NCBI GenBank assembly: GCA_025331125.1 | Contig: JAOALB010000050.1 | Location: forward strand, 1-64,000 | Source of the DNA: Mycogone perniciosa | Lineage: Eukaryota > Ascomycota > Sordariomycetes > Hypocreales > Hypocreaceae | Length of the DNA stretch: 64,000 bases | Reading direction: 5' to 3' | Part shown: positions 11,701-23,165 of the stretch, piece after piece | Numbering within the stretch: position 1 is the first letter of the stretch | Layout of the letters: every line of letters begins with the position of its first letter | Notes under the pieces: generated by a model | Told to the model about the DNA's origin: nothing | Database searches by the model: none | The model's input: only the letters and a program-made list of their open reading frames with translations | Position numbers and translations under genes: made by a program

Positions 11701-14700
11701 TGGAGCTTTGGGGACAGGCTGAAAGTACTACGACAAAGTCAGCAAATGTTGCCCACTTGAAATGATGTGAAACATCAAAGTGACGTCGCAGAAGATGCCA
11801 TGATGCTTACTGGTGACTCTGTCTGTATCATTCCCATCACAACGTTCTTCGCATTGGATAATTGATACTGATAGAAAACATTGTGTTCAACAGAAGTGCC
11901 CCAAAGCCAAGCAGTTTCACTCTGAACTAGAAGGCCTCGGCCGGCATAAATGTCAACCTGATCCAGTGATGCCTTGTCGAGATCATGGTCCGCAGTCCAG
12001 AGCCAGGCGTTTTCGATGTACGCCGTTGAGCCCGGTGTTAGGTGCATCAACAAGGATGCTGCCTTGCAGTGGGCCTGAACATGGCCCGTCTTCTTTGGAC
12101 AATTCTCTGCCGGGAGATCAGAGCCCTTGGCACCCCCGACTCGGATGTGTGAATCTATAGAGATCAAGTTAGAACCATGGTAACCTAGCCCAAACGTCGG
12201 AAATTGCTGTCTTCCATACCCCATAAACCTGTAGAACCTTTGCTCGTCTGATGAACGTTCCATTCGACAACGACAGCGCCGGCAGTGCCGCCTTTGACTG
12301 TGAACATCATGCTCTGGATTTCAACAATGCCGTTATCTCCGGGCTTTCCCACTTGAACGATGGGACGAGGTTTGGTTTCGTCAGCGAACTATTCAACCGA
12401 ATTAGTTCGACCATTCGTATAGGATTGACTAAACGGGATACTCACCTTATTACCAGTGCCCATAACTTGAGCCCATACCTGTCCGATGATCCGTGAGCCG
12501 ACGGGGACACGAATGGTGTCACGGACCAGATAGATGCCAAACGGGAAGTATACAACCGAAGAAGTATTCGCAGCACCTTCTAGGATGGAGTTCAATACGT
12601 TCGTATCGTCAGTAACGCCGTCGCCCTTCGCACCTAGTGCCTTGACATTCATGACCTTGTTCGCTGGAACATCGTAGTACTTGGGACGCCGACGTGTAAA
12701 GAGACTGGGTGCCTGGTGCGGATGTGCATTCCCAACGAGCGCTGGATCCCGCTTCATCGCAGGGATTTTAACTGCATTTGCAAAAAACGTCTGCCCATCT
12801 TTGCTTGTCGCATTACTCACCATACCAAACCCCCAGCTATCCACAACGACTTGGTTACCACCCGCCAGAAGTGGCTTGGTCTGAGATTCTTCTGTAATGG
12901 CCACTTCGGTGTTGAAGAAGCCGACATTTTGGATGAGAAGGGAGGCTGAGTTCTCTTTCAATAGAGTCGTAACGATACCCTTTTTGGTGTTGGCAATGAT
13001 GGAGTCGAGCAGGACAAGCGATCCGACGCCCTGGCCGGAACTCTTGGATCCGCCAGCCTATCATTCTTGTTAGCAATTGATCCCTCAAACGAGAGAGACA
13101 TGAGCTGTATCCTACGCCGCCGACTATAACGAGCCCGTTTCCACAGCTTTCAATGACAAAGTCCTGCATTGTCCAAGCCCAATCCCAATGCACTTGAAGG
13201 GCATTGACACATTGCACAAAGATCAGGTGGCTAGATGTGAATTGCTGATTCCCGAAGTATGCACTAAAGTACTCATCAGTGAAATGTTTCGGACAGGTCA
13301 GAAGCATAATATACCCAAATTTACCACCGACAAAGGTCAGATCCGCGAGGAATCCACCTGATCCATTTTCCATGTAAATGCCCTTTAGGTAACAGATGTT
13401 AATGGCATGATCAAACACTCCAGTGAACAATTATCTCTTACCTGCTGATTATTGCCAGGAACGTCCGATTCAAAAAGCATGTAGAACTCGATATTTTCCA
13501 GCGACGTTGCTTGTGAAACCTATCCTCATAGGTTAGCACCCAACATGTGAGCTGCAATCAGAAGCCAACACGCCTGCCAATGGATTCCGCACAAGTAGCT
13601 CCATGGAGAGGCACGTCTGATATCTATCTTGAAGTTTTTGATACTTCGAAGAAAGTTTGCAGTGTTCAAGTACCTGCAATGGAGAGAAACTAGGGATCAG
13701 CAAACGGATTGGGTCATATACATGTGGTGGTATTGTGTAGGCTACGTGTCTGAGAGCAACGGGACTCACCACTGATTATCATCGCTAATATATACGTCGC
13801 TGGTGATCAAACCTTGCCCAACAAAGCTTGAAGCTGCCAATAATGTTGGGACATTGAGCGGCTACGAAGAATTGTAAGAAAAGTCTCAACCGAACAGCAG
13901 GTACAGCATTGAGGGTAAGCATACATCACCAAGGAATTCCGTGTTATAATACTGGATAATTGGACTGCTGACGAGATAAATGCCCGGAGGAAAATAAACA
14001 ACAGCAGGGAAGATGGTGCTAGATCCACAGTTGGGACCACATCTTCCACCATCAGAGATGGCCTTGTTGATGGCCTTGGTATCGTCTGTAACACCATCGC
14101 CTTTGGCACCATAGTCTTTAACATTACGCCAGACCTAAGAATACAAAATTAAGACATTAATGAGCCGAACCACAGAAATGATCAAGAATAGATGCCCCAA
14201 CTTACCTTGTATCCGGGTGGAGCAAGTGGGCTGGAGCCGTAAGGTCCCATGTCCACCATCCAGTAAGCGTTTACTCGCTTGGACTCAGCAATTGAATCGT
14301 CGCCATAGACAGACAGCTTGCCCTCTGGAGTCTTCAAGGAGTGAGGAGCATTTGTATCGTTCGATTTTAGTGCATACTTCTTCCTGATTTCGGCGGCAAG
14401 TTTGGCGTGATTGCCAGATGGAACTTGAGGCGTTGACTCGGCCACAATACGTGCTGCTTCCTCAAGTTCCGGCGGAATTGAGTAGCCCGAAACACTTTCA
14501 TCAGAGATATTTACCTTCTGTCGTCGCTGCAAAGTTCCATTTGAGTGTCGAAAATCCAGAGGCGCTGCTAAATGAGGTCCATTTGTATGTGGTTTGAACT
14601 CATTCTTATTGAACTTTGGGTTTTCCAGACGAGCTTTGTTGACTTCTGCCAGAACAGCGAGTGCTTGCTTCACAAGCTCTTCTGGACCAGTCACATTTTC

Positions 14701-14823
14701 TTTGCGAATATTTAGCGGAGTGTTTGCGGCGGAGTGATGATGGAACTCATGGTGGTTGTGGTGTAGATGATGTGCTGCGTTCACGAAGGCCGAGAAAAAG
14801 AGAAGTAGAAGTAGAAAGCGCAT
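8746..14823 (-). CDS. secreted GH55 glucanase with LysM and WSC domains
   Basis: Thirteen exons on the minus strand: 14823-14206, 14134-13925, 13861-13770, 13673-13574, 13519-13442, 13382-13315, 13263-13116, 13057-12446, 12388-12238, 12154-11811, 11727-10977, 10934-9042, 8978-8746. Every junction is in phase; product 1765 aa. A signal peptide (about 1-16) and a His-rich segment precede two pectate-lyase-3 beta-helix halves. Each half opens with AKGDGVTDDT (about 220 and 560), the GH55 exo/endo-beta-1,3-glucanase architecture. Four LysM modules (about 1147-1455) bind chitin-type glycans, and three Cys-rich WSC modules (about 1463-1763, each beginning GCYTE) bind carbohydrate. No membrane anchor is visible. 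Intron 4 appears to be GC-AG. An ATG 24 bases upstream (14847) is possible, but the one used gives the better signal peptide. Known activity is beta-1,3-glucan hydrolysis; the target (own wall, another fungus, or host) is inference. Confidence 0.88.
13520..13573 (-). other. probable GC-AG intron
   Basis: On the minus strand the exon end CAG is followed by GCGTGT, and the acceptor is GATAG. Only this boundary keeps the GH55 frame (IHWQ then VSQATSLENIEFYM). The nearby GT, two bases downstream, would shift the frame. The flanking exons are 100 and 78 nt and fit in phase 0. Confidence 0.6.
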
Positions 14824-14847
14824 GGTACATGATGCAATCCCATTCAT

Positions 14848-15524
14848 GATGGATGGTATACGGTTCGAGTGTTGAAGGCTTTCGGACGGTCTGAGATGCT
14901 GTCTTATACATACCTTCCTAGGTACGATCTAAAGTGTAGACTACTCTATTTGACTGTTCGCAAGTCCCATACTCCGTACATATGCGTATTTTCCCGATTA
15001 GGAACTCTTCCCCGGCTTCGTGCGCACTATTACTCCGTAGGATTCCGCATATCTGCGCATCCTTGTCAGTCATTATTCAGAAGTTGCCCCTTGAAGTGTT
15101 TTCTTCTTCTTGGCAAGCCGCTCCGCAAATTAATCGTCGACATGCATGCATATTCACTTGGGAAGTTCCGATTCAACTCGGCTACCTCGCCGACATCCGA
15201 GAGGCTCGATTAGCTGAAAAAGGGTGACCCTCAACTACATCTATTTGTTTATGGGTTTGACAGGGGGATTAGAGATAGTATCGCACACTGAGAAGCCTAG
15301 GAACTGATAGGGACTGTGTGTGTATCACGACTAGTAGCTACTACTATACAGTAGCCGATCCACTGTCGCTTTGGCCGCGCAGTCTCACAGGGGTTTCTAG
15401 AAGGCGCATATGTAATGAATGAACCAACCAACAACCAACCAACCGCAAAAGTACCTGCTGCCTGTTGGCTGTAGCAGTATCACATATAGGTCCCATATTT
15501 TCTGACAGCACGATATGTTTATGC
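14848..15524. other. divergent intergenic region
   Basis: Upstream sequence for the GH55 gene (leftwards) and for the orphan gene beginning at 15525. Two copies of the 9-bp element are at 14970-14978 and 15031-15039. No other gene is supported. Confidence 0.5.
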
Positions 15525-16600
15525 ATGTATACTCGTAAGTTTAACCTTAACTGAGTATTTCTTGGCAATCCTTCAGCATTCGCTAAAGATTCAAGTGTGG
15601 CGTACGACCCCAACTGTGACATCTGGTGGCCTTTATCATTCGATGCAACAGCAAACGGCGTGAAGCTGAGTGCTTACGATAGTGAGTGCATCTGGCCATG
15701 GCGCCAAAGTATATGTAATAACCGGGCGAGTTAGTGGACCACATAATCGAACGTCAAATGCTCCGCCTATGGGGAGATGATGCCCTCGTGGGACGATTGC
15801 GAGACGAGGATGGTTCGGATTTCCTCTTGAACGGACAGAAGCATTATCACGTGCCTTTCGACTTCTTCGAAATCTCCTTGCAGCAAGTGCGTTCGCCGGC
15901 AGGTAAGTTCAGCGAAAGAATCATGGCTGCACTCGGTAGTAAAACCAATCGGGATGTTATGACATTAATAATCAAGGACATGAACTTGAAGAAAGAGCAG
16001 GTAAGCGCTTAGCGAAGCACTGAGACAGTTTATGTAAACTGGAAAAGAAAATTGTTAATAACAGTCCGGGCATAGCTGTGGGCAAACAAGGAAACCCCGA
16101 TTTCGTCAAAAAGGATGGAGGACTGGGTGCTTGGCGCCCAGCCTAAGCCTACAGAAGCCATAGACCACATCAGAAAGGTAAGTCGTTTTTTCAGGTACGC
16201 ATATACTTATACAAAGAACACTGTAAGCTAACATGTTGTGACATTCAAGGTAATGGCTGTATATCTTTGGCACACGGAAACGACCCCCTTACGCAATCTG
16301 AAAAGCTCCTGTAACTCGATCCGTGAGATCATCCGTGAAGCCGAAATCTGGCATGAAAGGGCATCCACGAAAGCGGAGAGGGTTTATGCTGTGCAACACT
16401 GGGACGCATGGCTTGCAACTCACCTTGAGAGAATGAATGATATTGTCAAGTCGTTTTGTAAAATGTGGCTCGAGGAGCTGGAGAAGGTGCCGCTGGTGAG
16501 GGCCAACGCTGCAGAGATGGCCCAGATCAGGCGTATGAAGTTAGCGGCCGAAAACCTGCCTGATATTAACACAGCGGGGTTCTTTCCGGCTCTACACTAG
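15525..16600 (+). CDS. orphan protein of unknown function
   Basis: Reconstructed exons: 15525-15534, 15577-15681, 15735-16000, 16076-16177, 16250-16600; 277 aa. Every intron has a GTRNGT-type donor and TAG/CAG/AAG acceptor, and the joined frame is coding-like throughout (for example CDIWWPLSFDAT near residue 17). The C-terminal half is Lys/Glu/Trp-rich and probably helical, with a possible coiled coil about residues 200-260. I recognise no domain. The 10-nt first exon is the least certain part. Exons 3-5, which include an in-frame ATG at 15758, are firmer. It converges on another orphan gene with only about 125 bases between stops. Confidence 0.62.
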
Positions 16601-16724
16601 TATCCCGAGATACTGGATATTTCTTGCCACATGAGATGTTCCAAATAGGCCTTAATATATCAATTCCACTACCCGTTTCTAACTGATCCCAACGTCATCA
16701 ACGCCGCCCCTGATCTTCACTGCC

Positions 16725-17707
16725 TCACTCCAAAAAGAAATCCCCATTCTCATCGATCTTCTCACACTCCAACATCCAATAATCCTTGGAAAATCTGCCT
16801 GCCTTTCGAAACCAGCAGTCAGGGATATCAGAGGCATATAGCTTCCCCCAGCCTCTAAACTTGGGGTCTTCTTCTTCTTCGCAATACGATCCAAATTGCC
16901 GGGCATCGAGAAACCATACCCAGGCATAACTTTGGCCAAGCCATTTCTATTATCCTCTAACGTCAGCGTCTCATGACTAACCTTGAGTTATGGGGGCTAC
17001 GCAATCCCACCAAGGCCTCATACCCTTTTTTCCTCTCGGTCAAGAGCGGCTCTCAATGGGGGAATCTCTTGTTTTGATAGCTCAGTTAATAAATCGAGAA
17101 CCTCGCTATCAACGAAGAGACAACCAGCAAGCCTAGGATTTGCGGGGTACTTATCAGTAGGATCACCTCCGACACTTATGACCCATTCATTAAAGTAATC
17201 GACAAGGGACTTCATGGTCGAGTAGGAGATGCCTGCAAGCTTCGGGAAGTTTAACTTGTCTTTATCCTCAAGGACTTCAAGTCGAAACCGACGCGCAACC
17301 TCTTCATTCACTGACCCGTCTTTTTTTTGTATTTCCTCTCCTCGCTCGCCCCACCACGGGAAACGATTCATATGGACGTAATACTGTTTCATCATTCGCT
17401 CCAGAGCCTCTATGGCAGCGGGAAACAATGTATCAGACTCTTCGGTGTAGATTGTTCGAAGGACTAGATGTCAGTTTTATTAGTAATGATCTGTCAATAG
17501 TGATCTTAACTATGGGCATAATATCACGAGTCTCCAACCTGTAAAACCCCACGTGCTACGGCCATATGTGTCGGGTGGTGAGTTATGAACGCTGTGGATA
17601 AGGTGATGAAGCCACCAGATTGCGAAAGTGTCTCTAACTCGATGGCTGGGGGAGCCCGGACGTTGAAGCTCCCTGGGGATATCACCAAAGTCCTCTGTAA
17701 TAGTCAT
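16725..17707 (-). CDS. orphan protein of unknown function
   Basis: Three exons on the minus strand, 17707-17539, 17463-17024 and 16946-16725, give 276 aa in phase. It is a soluble protein rich in aromatic and charged residues, with MNRFPWWGERGEE near residue 90 and a Trp-rich tail (KWLGQSYAWVWFLDARQFG, then WMLECEKIDENGDFFLE). No signal peptide, membrane segment or known motif is evident. The acceptor of the last exon was chosen because it restores a long coding frame and has a GCTGAC branch site upstream. Its size and composition resemble the convergent neighbour, so the two may be lineage-specific genes of the same kind. Confidence 0.65.
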
Positions 17708-18258
17708 CTTTATTCTAATGACTCACGCGCCTGGTGATGCTGACTGAGAGAACGTAGCGTTCTAATAAAAGTGACCGACGTCACCTTTCTTATAGGCACA
17801 GCCAGGAACCACGATCACGTGAGAGCCACAACGCCATACAATGAGATATGAGGACTTCTTACTTCGTACTTGTTGGTTGTGCCAAGCAACACTGTGCTCC
17901 TTTGGCTTTTTCTTCAGTATCTTGTCTCTCTGCTCTAGCGTCCCTTGATCTGTTGGTCCACTACTTATGGGGAGATAGATCGGCGCTAGTATTTGGTTCC
18001 AGGTACCAGAGCGCCAAAATCGACGATCCATGCCAGCGGTTTCGCTGGAGTAAAGTTAGTAGTAGTAGTAGTAGTATAGTGGGGAGAAAAAAGAAACGGT
18101 AAAATATAGTCACACATTTGATCGTTGGACTTCGTGTTAAACCTGTAAACTTCGGTACATGATCACATGCAGCTTTTATGGTAACTAACCATGTCCTCCT
18201 GGGTGAATGACCTCCCAGTCGAATACCCCGTTCGTCACTACCAAGTTGCAGTCTTGCT
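17708..18258. other. intergenic
   Basis: Promoter side of the orphan gene ending at 16725 and 3' side of the large unknown gene. Contains an (AGT)6 microsatellite at 18058-18075. No gene supported. Confidence 0.5.
18058..18075. repeat. (AGT)6 microsatellite
   Basis: Six perfect tandem AGT units in intergenic DNA. Confidence 0.9.
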
Positions 18259-21200
18259 TTACCAGAAGACCCATTTCCTCTTGCGCACATCCAATTCAAT
18301 CATTGCATCATGGAAAGCATCGTGTACGCCCAAGCCCTGCCCGTTATTGTTCATCGAGCCGATGTGATCCATGTGAGTAATCATCCCAAACGCCGGTCGG
18401 CACATGTCCTCGAAAGCGCCCCCCAACTGGTCTGCGTCCCAAGAAGCCTTTTCTCCATATTCCAAGTCGGTATTCTGGTCAAAAAACTCCTTTGTTTGGG
18501 AGGACGATATTGAGGCTTCAAACCACTGGTGCGGAATGCCACCTTCAGGGCTGGCACTTGGGCGAGACCAAACTCTGATTTTTTTGCCCTTGGAGGCCCT
18601 CTTTGCAGACGTACTCTCTTGCATTGCCCATGTCATCGTGATGGCAAGTTCACTACCTTGCTTTGCTTGGCGGTATCGCGCAACTTGTCGAATGTTGATG
18701 CACTCAATGCTTGCCTCTAGCTCCCCTTCCTCCGGTGTCTCAATTGTCAGAGCTTCCGCGCCATCCGTGCTACGACATCGTTAGCATACAATTCCTTCCT
18801 ATTTTCCCCCTCGATGTATCTTACCAAACGGCAGTCAAAGCGATCAAAGTCTCTGCGAAGGCTCTGTATTTGGGGTCCGTGTGTAGAGGGCTTGACCGTG
18901 TCGCGCACGCTTTCATGTCCCATGCGCGATGAGGGCAGTGTAGGTAAACTGTAAAGACTTCCTGACGCAGACCCCTGCACCTGTACCAGAATGTCTCGGC
19001 GTCGACCTCAACAACAAACCGTCTGTCTTGGTTGTTACCGAAACTGCAAACAAAGTCATACCATGTCTCTTTCTCGAAAGGTCTCCAGCGGGCCTCTCCA
19101 GGTGGGTTTATTCGCGCCAACCGATCTGCATCCTCCCCCATTGTCGTGAGAATTGACGAAAAACCTATACGGCTTTGCTGGAACTTTGGGTTGTTTAGAA
19201 ATTCGAATGCTTCATCCACAGTAAAGGATGGCCCTGAACCACTATTGACTAGATTGTGCGCTATTTGCTTGATGTAAATGCGCCCAAACTTGACCTCAAG
19301 AGAGACGTATCCAGGAGTCATTTGAAGAATCTTGGTCATATTCTTGAGTTCGAGTTCAGTGCTGAGGAGTACTTCGCTCTTCACCATCAAGGACTCTGTA
19401 TGCTCATTGCGTGGGTTTTCGGCCACAGGCACTTTCACCTGGCTATCGTTTCTTCCGCCATGAGGAGAGACCGCCCCCTTGGACGCCAGAGCATGGCGCT
19501 CAAATTCAGACTCAGGCAGGTCGCGGTTTGCATTGCTCTTAAAGTCCGGAAACCTTGGCGGAGCTTGTTGAGCACGGCCCAAGATATTGGGATTATTTAA
19601 CTTGGTAGCATCGCTATAACTGAGCGGCTTTTTGGCCTGCTTTATTGGAGACGTCGGCAGTCTTCCTACTTTGGGCCATTCAGAGTCAAGCTATGTTACA
19701 AATCCATTAACACACGTCACTGGCAATTACTTGGAGTTAGTGGACAACTCACAGCTGTATTTGGGCTTGGCTTTGTTTTGCCCCAATTTGCAGGTTTTCC
19801 AGATGGTGTCGAAGTGACCACTTTCTCGGAGACTCGCCCGCCTTGACTTGCCATTTGGTTGACTAGCGCGGCCCCCTCACTCTTGGAAGCTGGACTGCCT
19901 TGGTTTCCTGGTGAGGGTGAGCTATTCGCTCGTCGAGATCTGTCACGGCTACCTTGTTGATTCATGGTTCGGAAGAGCTCCTTCGGCCTGTGATCCAGCA
20001 ATCCAAACTGGGCAACAAAATCGGGATCCTCGCCAGTATTTGAGACATGATCCTGGGATTCAAGAGGATTGTCAGTTACTGTCAAGGCCGACAGTTCCTC
20101 CAGTCCAAATGTGTTGATCAGCCCTCTCCCTCCCCCCGAGTTGGAGAAACTGGGGCCGCAAGCATCTCGACGCTGATCGAGTGCGAGAGCTGTATCTTGA
20201 AAACAAGGTCCTCGCTCACACTGTGGTTCATCTCCGAGCCATATCAGATCGTCAGATTGTTCAAATGGCCTCATATTCTGCTTCCTCAATGGCTCCATGC
20301 ATGATGTGATGTTGGGGGCGATGCGATTCACGTTCTCACCAGCTCCCAGGGCTTCATCATCAGATTGACCAAACGATATCAAAAGCTCCGACAAACTTTC
20401 CGCTTTTGGATCCTCCTTTGTCGTGGCATCCTTTGTGGCATCCTTTGTGGCATCCTTCACGCTGTTTCTCCAGTTCGATATGACACTTTGAGGTGTCGGC
20501 ATAGCTTCCAAAGGTGCAGTTTGTAGCACAGTGGCGGTGGGCTGAGCATTCAAACCCAAAACCTTCTGCTCGATTTCTTGTTTTCTCAAGGATAGATTGC
20601 TGTTGACGACAGCTTCTGACTTGTGAGATGACGAGACCTTTCTATCATGCACATGCGCAGGCGCAGGAGCCACGGCCGTCTTTCCTTCAGTTGTAAGGGA
20701 GACTTGATTAAGCCCTCCTTTAGCAGGTTTATGAGAGATTTGATGAGACACCCCTCGTAATGCAGTCGATGGAGCAGGGCCCTGCTGAGGCTTAGAGACC
20801 CCGCGTGGTGTGTCCAGGGGCTGCGTTTTGAAACCAGGCGAGGCCACTTTACTTCGAAAGATACGCCCGTTGAAAGGGCTGAAGGTCTTGGAGAAATCGA
20901 TATCCGGGCCGTCTTGCAAGGGATAGACTGTTTTGTCAAAGATCCATCGTTCATGTCTATCCTGTACCTCTGTCCTTAGAGTCGCAGCGCCCATAAGTAA
21001 GCGATGTTCGTCGGTGAGAGAGGAATTGTCGGGCTGTACGTATGTTGTTCGAACCAGTCCGATATGTGAAAGCCATTTATAGGCGATTTTGAGAGGACTT
21101 GAGCCCTCTGTGAGAATAAAATGAGCCGTGGAACAAGGTTTAGTGGTCTAAACGTGTTAGAGATCTTTCGTTACACAGTCACTCAAAAACTTACCATGAA

Positions 21201-21912
21201 GGAAAACATGGTTTCCAGTTTCTTGACTGCCCTTTGCACGGCCTCCATGGATTCATCTGTTCCAATATAGATGAGGTTTTCCCTCATGTTGTAGGATATC
21301 TGGCACTTCATCAATTCCTCAAACTCATTGACCGTGGCAGGCGCATTTTCGTCTTTCGACACAAAGCGGAATCCGGCAAGAAGATTCTCAATCGTGCCAC
21401 CATGCCCATGCTCAAGTCCTCTCCAAACGGCCTTGAACGCGAGACAAAGCATGGTTTCAGGGAATCGGTACGCCTCGAATGCGATATATAAATCGCTTCC
21501 TAGATCTTGATAAGTAGGCCATGGGATAACTCGAGGATCCTCCGCAACAATAACAACATCGGGCGGAGTCGTGTCGTCGTCAGATTCATCCTGGTTTGCC
21601 ACCCGGACATCAACCGCGTCGGTCTCCTCCTCCAGCATTTTCAGAAGGAGACTCTGGATGAGCTCTGTAGCTTCGCGTCGGCTTTTGGCTTTTGTGATAC
21701 ACTTGAGCCATGGTATCTCAGGCTCATACAGAATCTCGATGATTTCGCCCTGCGAGTGTTGGTCAGCGTGGCCTGGACATAATGAGTTCATGAAGCATTC
21801 TTACCTCTGGGAGAGCAGACTTCGCTGTTTCGACGACATAATGAACGCCCTTCGGGAGCAAAGGCGGGTTACAGGTGATGTAAAACTCGACAAAGCCACT
21901 GGATTCATCCAT
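18259..21912 (-). CDS. large fungal protein of unknown function (1144 aa)
   Basis: Five exons on the minus strand, 21912-21805, 21749-21195, 21147-19753, 19690-18825 and 18769-18259, join in phase to 1144 aa. The N-terminal 220 residues and the C-terminal 450 look folded. The middle (about 270-640) is low-complexity, Ser/Pro/Gln-rich and probably disordered, with a KDAT triplicate near residue 453. The N-terminal part ends in ENLIYIGTDESMEAVQRAVKKLETMF, reminiscent of a small alpha/beta nucleic-acid-binding fold, but that is only an impression. The C-terminus carries RxTWYDFVCSFGNNQDRRFVVEVDAETF-like sequence and a Trp-ending tail (KRKWVFW). I cannot name a domain. An alternative ATG at 21984 would add 24 residues. 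Exon structure is well supported; function unknown. Confidence 0.8.
20423..20458. repeat. 12-bp tandem repeat in coding sequence
   Basis: Three near-perfect 12-base units (GTGGCATCCTTT) that on the minus strand encode KDATKDATKDAT in the disordered middle of the 1144-aa protein. In-frame length variation between strains would be expected. Confidence 0.85.
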
Positions 21913-21984
21913 GTTGAACAAAACAAGCCTGCAAGACTCAAATGAAACCCCCGCAACGTTAAACGAGAAGGGGCAGCATGCCAA

Positions 21985-23165
21985 ACAGGAATCCTTGATG
22001 GATTATCAGGGGCGTCTGTTTGCTGACGTTAAGGAGGAAAACAGTCTGGGGGCAGCGGGCAGGTGCTTAAAAGAAGCCCCACGGTTATGTCAAGTTGCCA
22101 GGTGACTGACTGGCAGGCGCAGGTCGGTACGATGCGTTATCGTTTTTGCCGAGGGCGATTCACTGCACTGAAAAGACACTGCGTTGCGGCTTCGGACATT
22201 CTATTGCTCCCGTGAATGTCGGTATAGCAGAAAAGGTGAAACAGATGAACGATTTGTAAAGCAAAGCCGGATGAACGTCATGGAATCAAGTCTCCAAGAG
22301 GTTCCATTACTTGTCTACCTTGCCCCCTTCTTATCACGTCATAAACTTGCGACTGTCAGCTTGGTTCAGAACTGGTAATGGATAGACAAACCATTCACAA
22401 TACCTTACCTCTCATGTCCGACTCTTTCATATATAAACATAATCAGCGGTAGACATTCAAATCTTCAATTCCAAGCAATCAACAAACATATTCAAGCGCA
22501 CGACATTATATTTCATAGCCTGCCCGGGTATCCCGTTATCCCTAACAGTAGCCCTCAAAGGAAAGACAAAATAAAACCTATACATAGTATGCCGTCATGC
22601 CCCTTGCCTTTGCTGTTCCTTCTTTGATTCTTCTGTATTCCCATTTGATCGCCCTCATCTCGCAAGCTTTCTTTCTTTCCCTTTCTTTCCCTTTCTTTTG
22701 CGATGGATGCCTTCTCCCACACCCGTTAGCTTCGCCAAAAGCCAAACGCTGCATGATAAAAAATGCAGACTCTTCCCTTTTGTTTGTCAAAAATGCACCT
22801 AACGCCAAGTGCGCCTCCAGCAGCGCAAAGCCCCTGTGTTCAAAGAGTGAAAAGAAAAGCAGCATATCCTATGAGCAGCCAAATTAAATATCCCATCTAT
22901 CTGTTAACTGAAACAAGACAAAGAAAGCCGAAAGGAACGTGGTATCATTATGCAGAGAGTACGATTGGCGTGCGATCGGTGAATTCCGCAAAAGCGATAT
23001 AGGAGATGTGAGGCGGAAGTGGATGCTGCGCCAAGAGGAGTCGCTGTATATAGTTGGGTGAGAATGTATCGGTAGGATGAGGGTATTGTAGACGTCGCGA
23101 TTGAAGTCGTGATTAATCGAAAGGCCGGAATTTCAGTTGTAGAGAGGTTGTTAAGTAAATTGAGC
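21985..23165. other. intergenic
   Basis: About 1.2 kb with no supported gene. The left part is upstream sequence of the 1144-aa gene; the right part is 3' sequence of the SHE3-like gene. A pyrimidine-rich CTTTC repeat lies at about 22669-22700. Confidence 0.5.

Noticed and set aside
8746..17707. A secondary-metabolite gene cluster around the MFS transporter
   Set aside because: No polyketide synthase, non-ribosomal peptide synthetase, terpene cyclase or P450 is present in the window.
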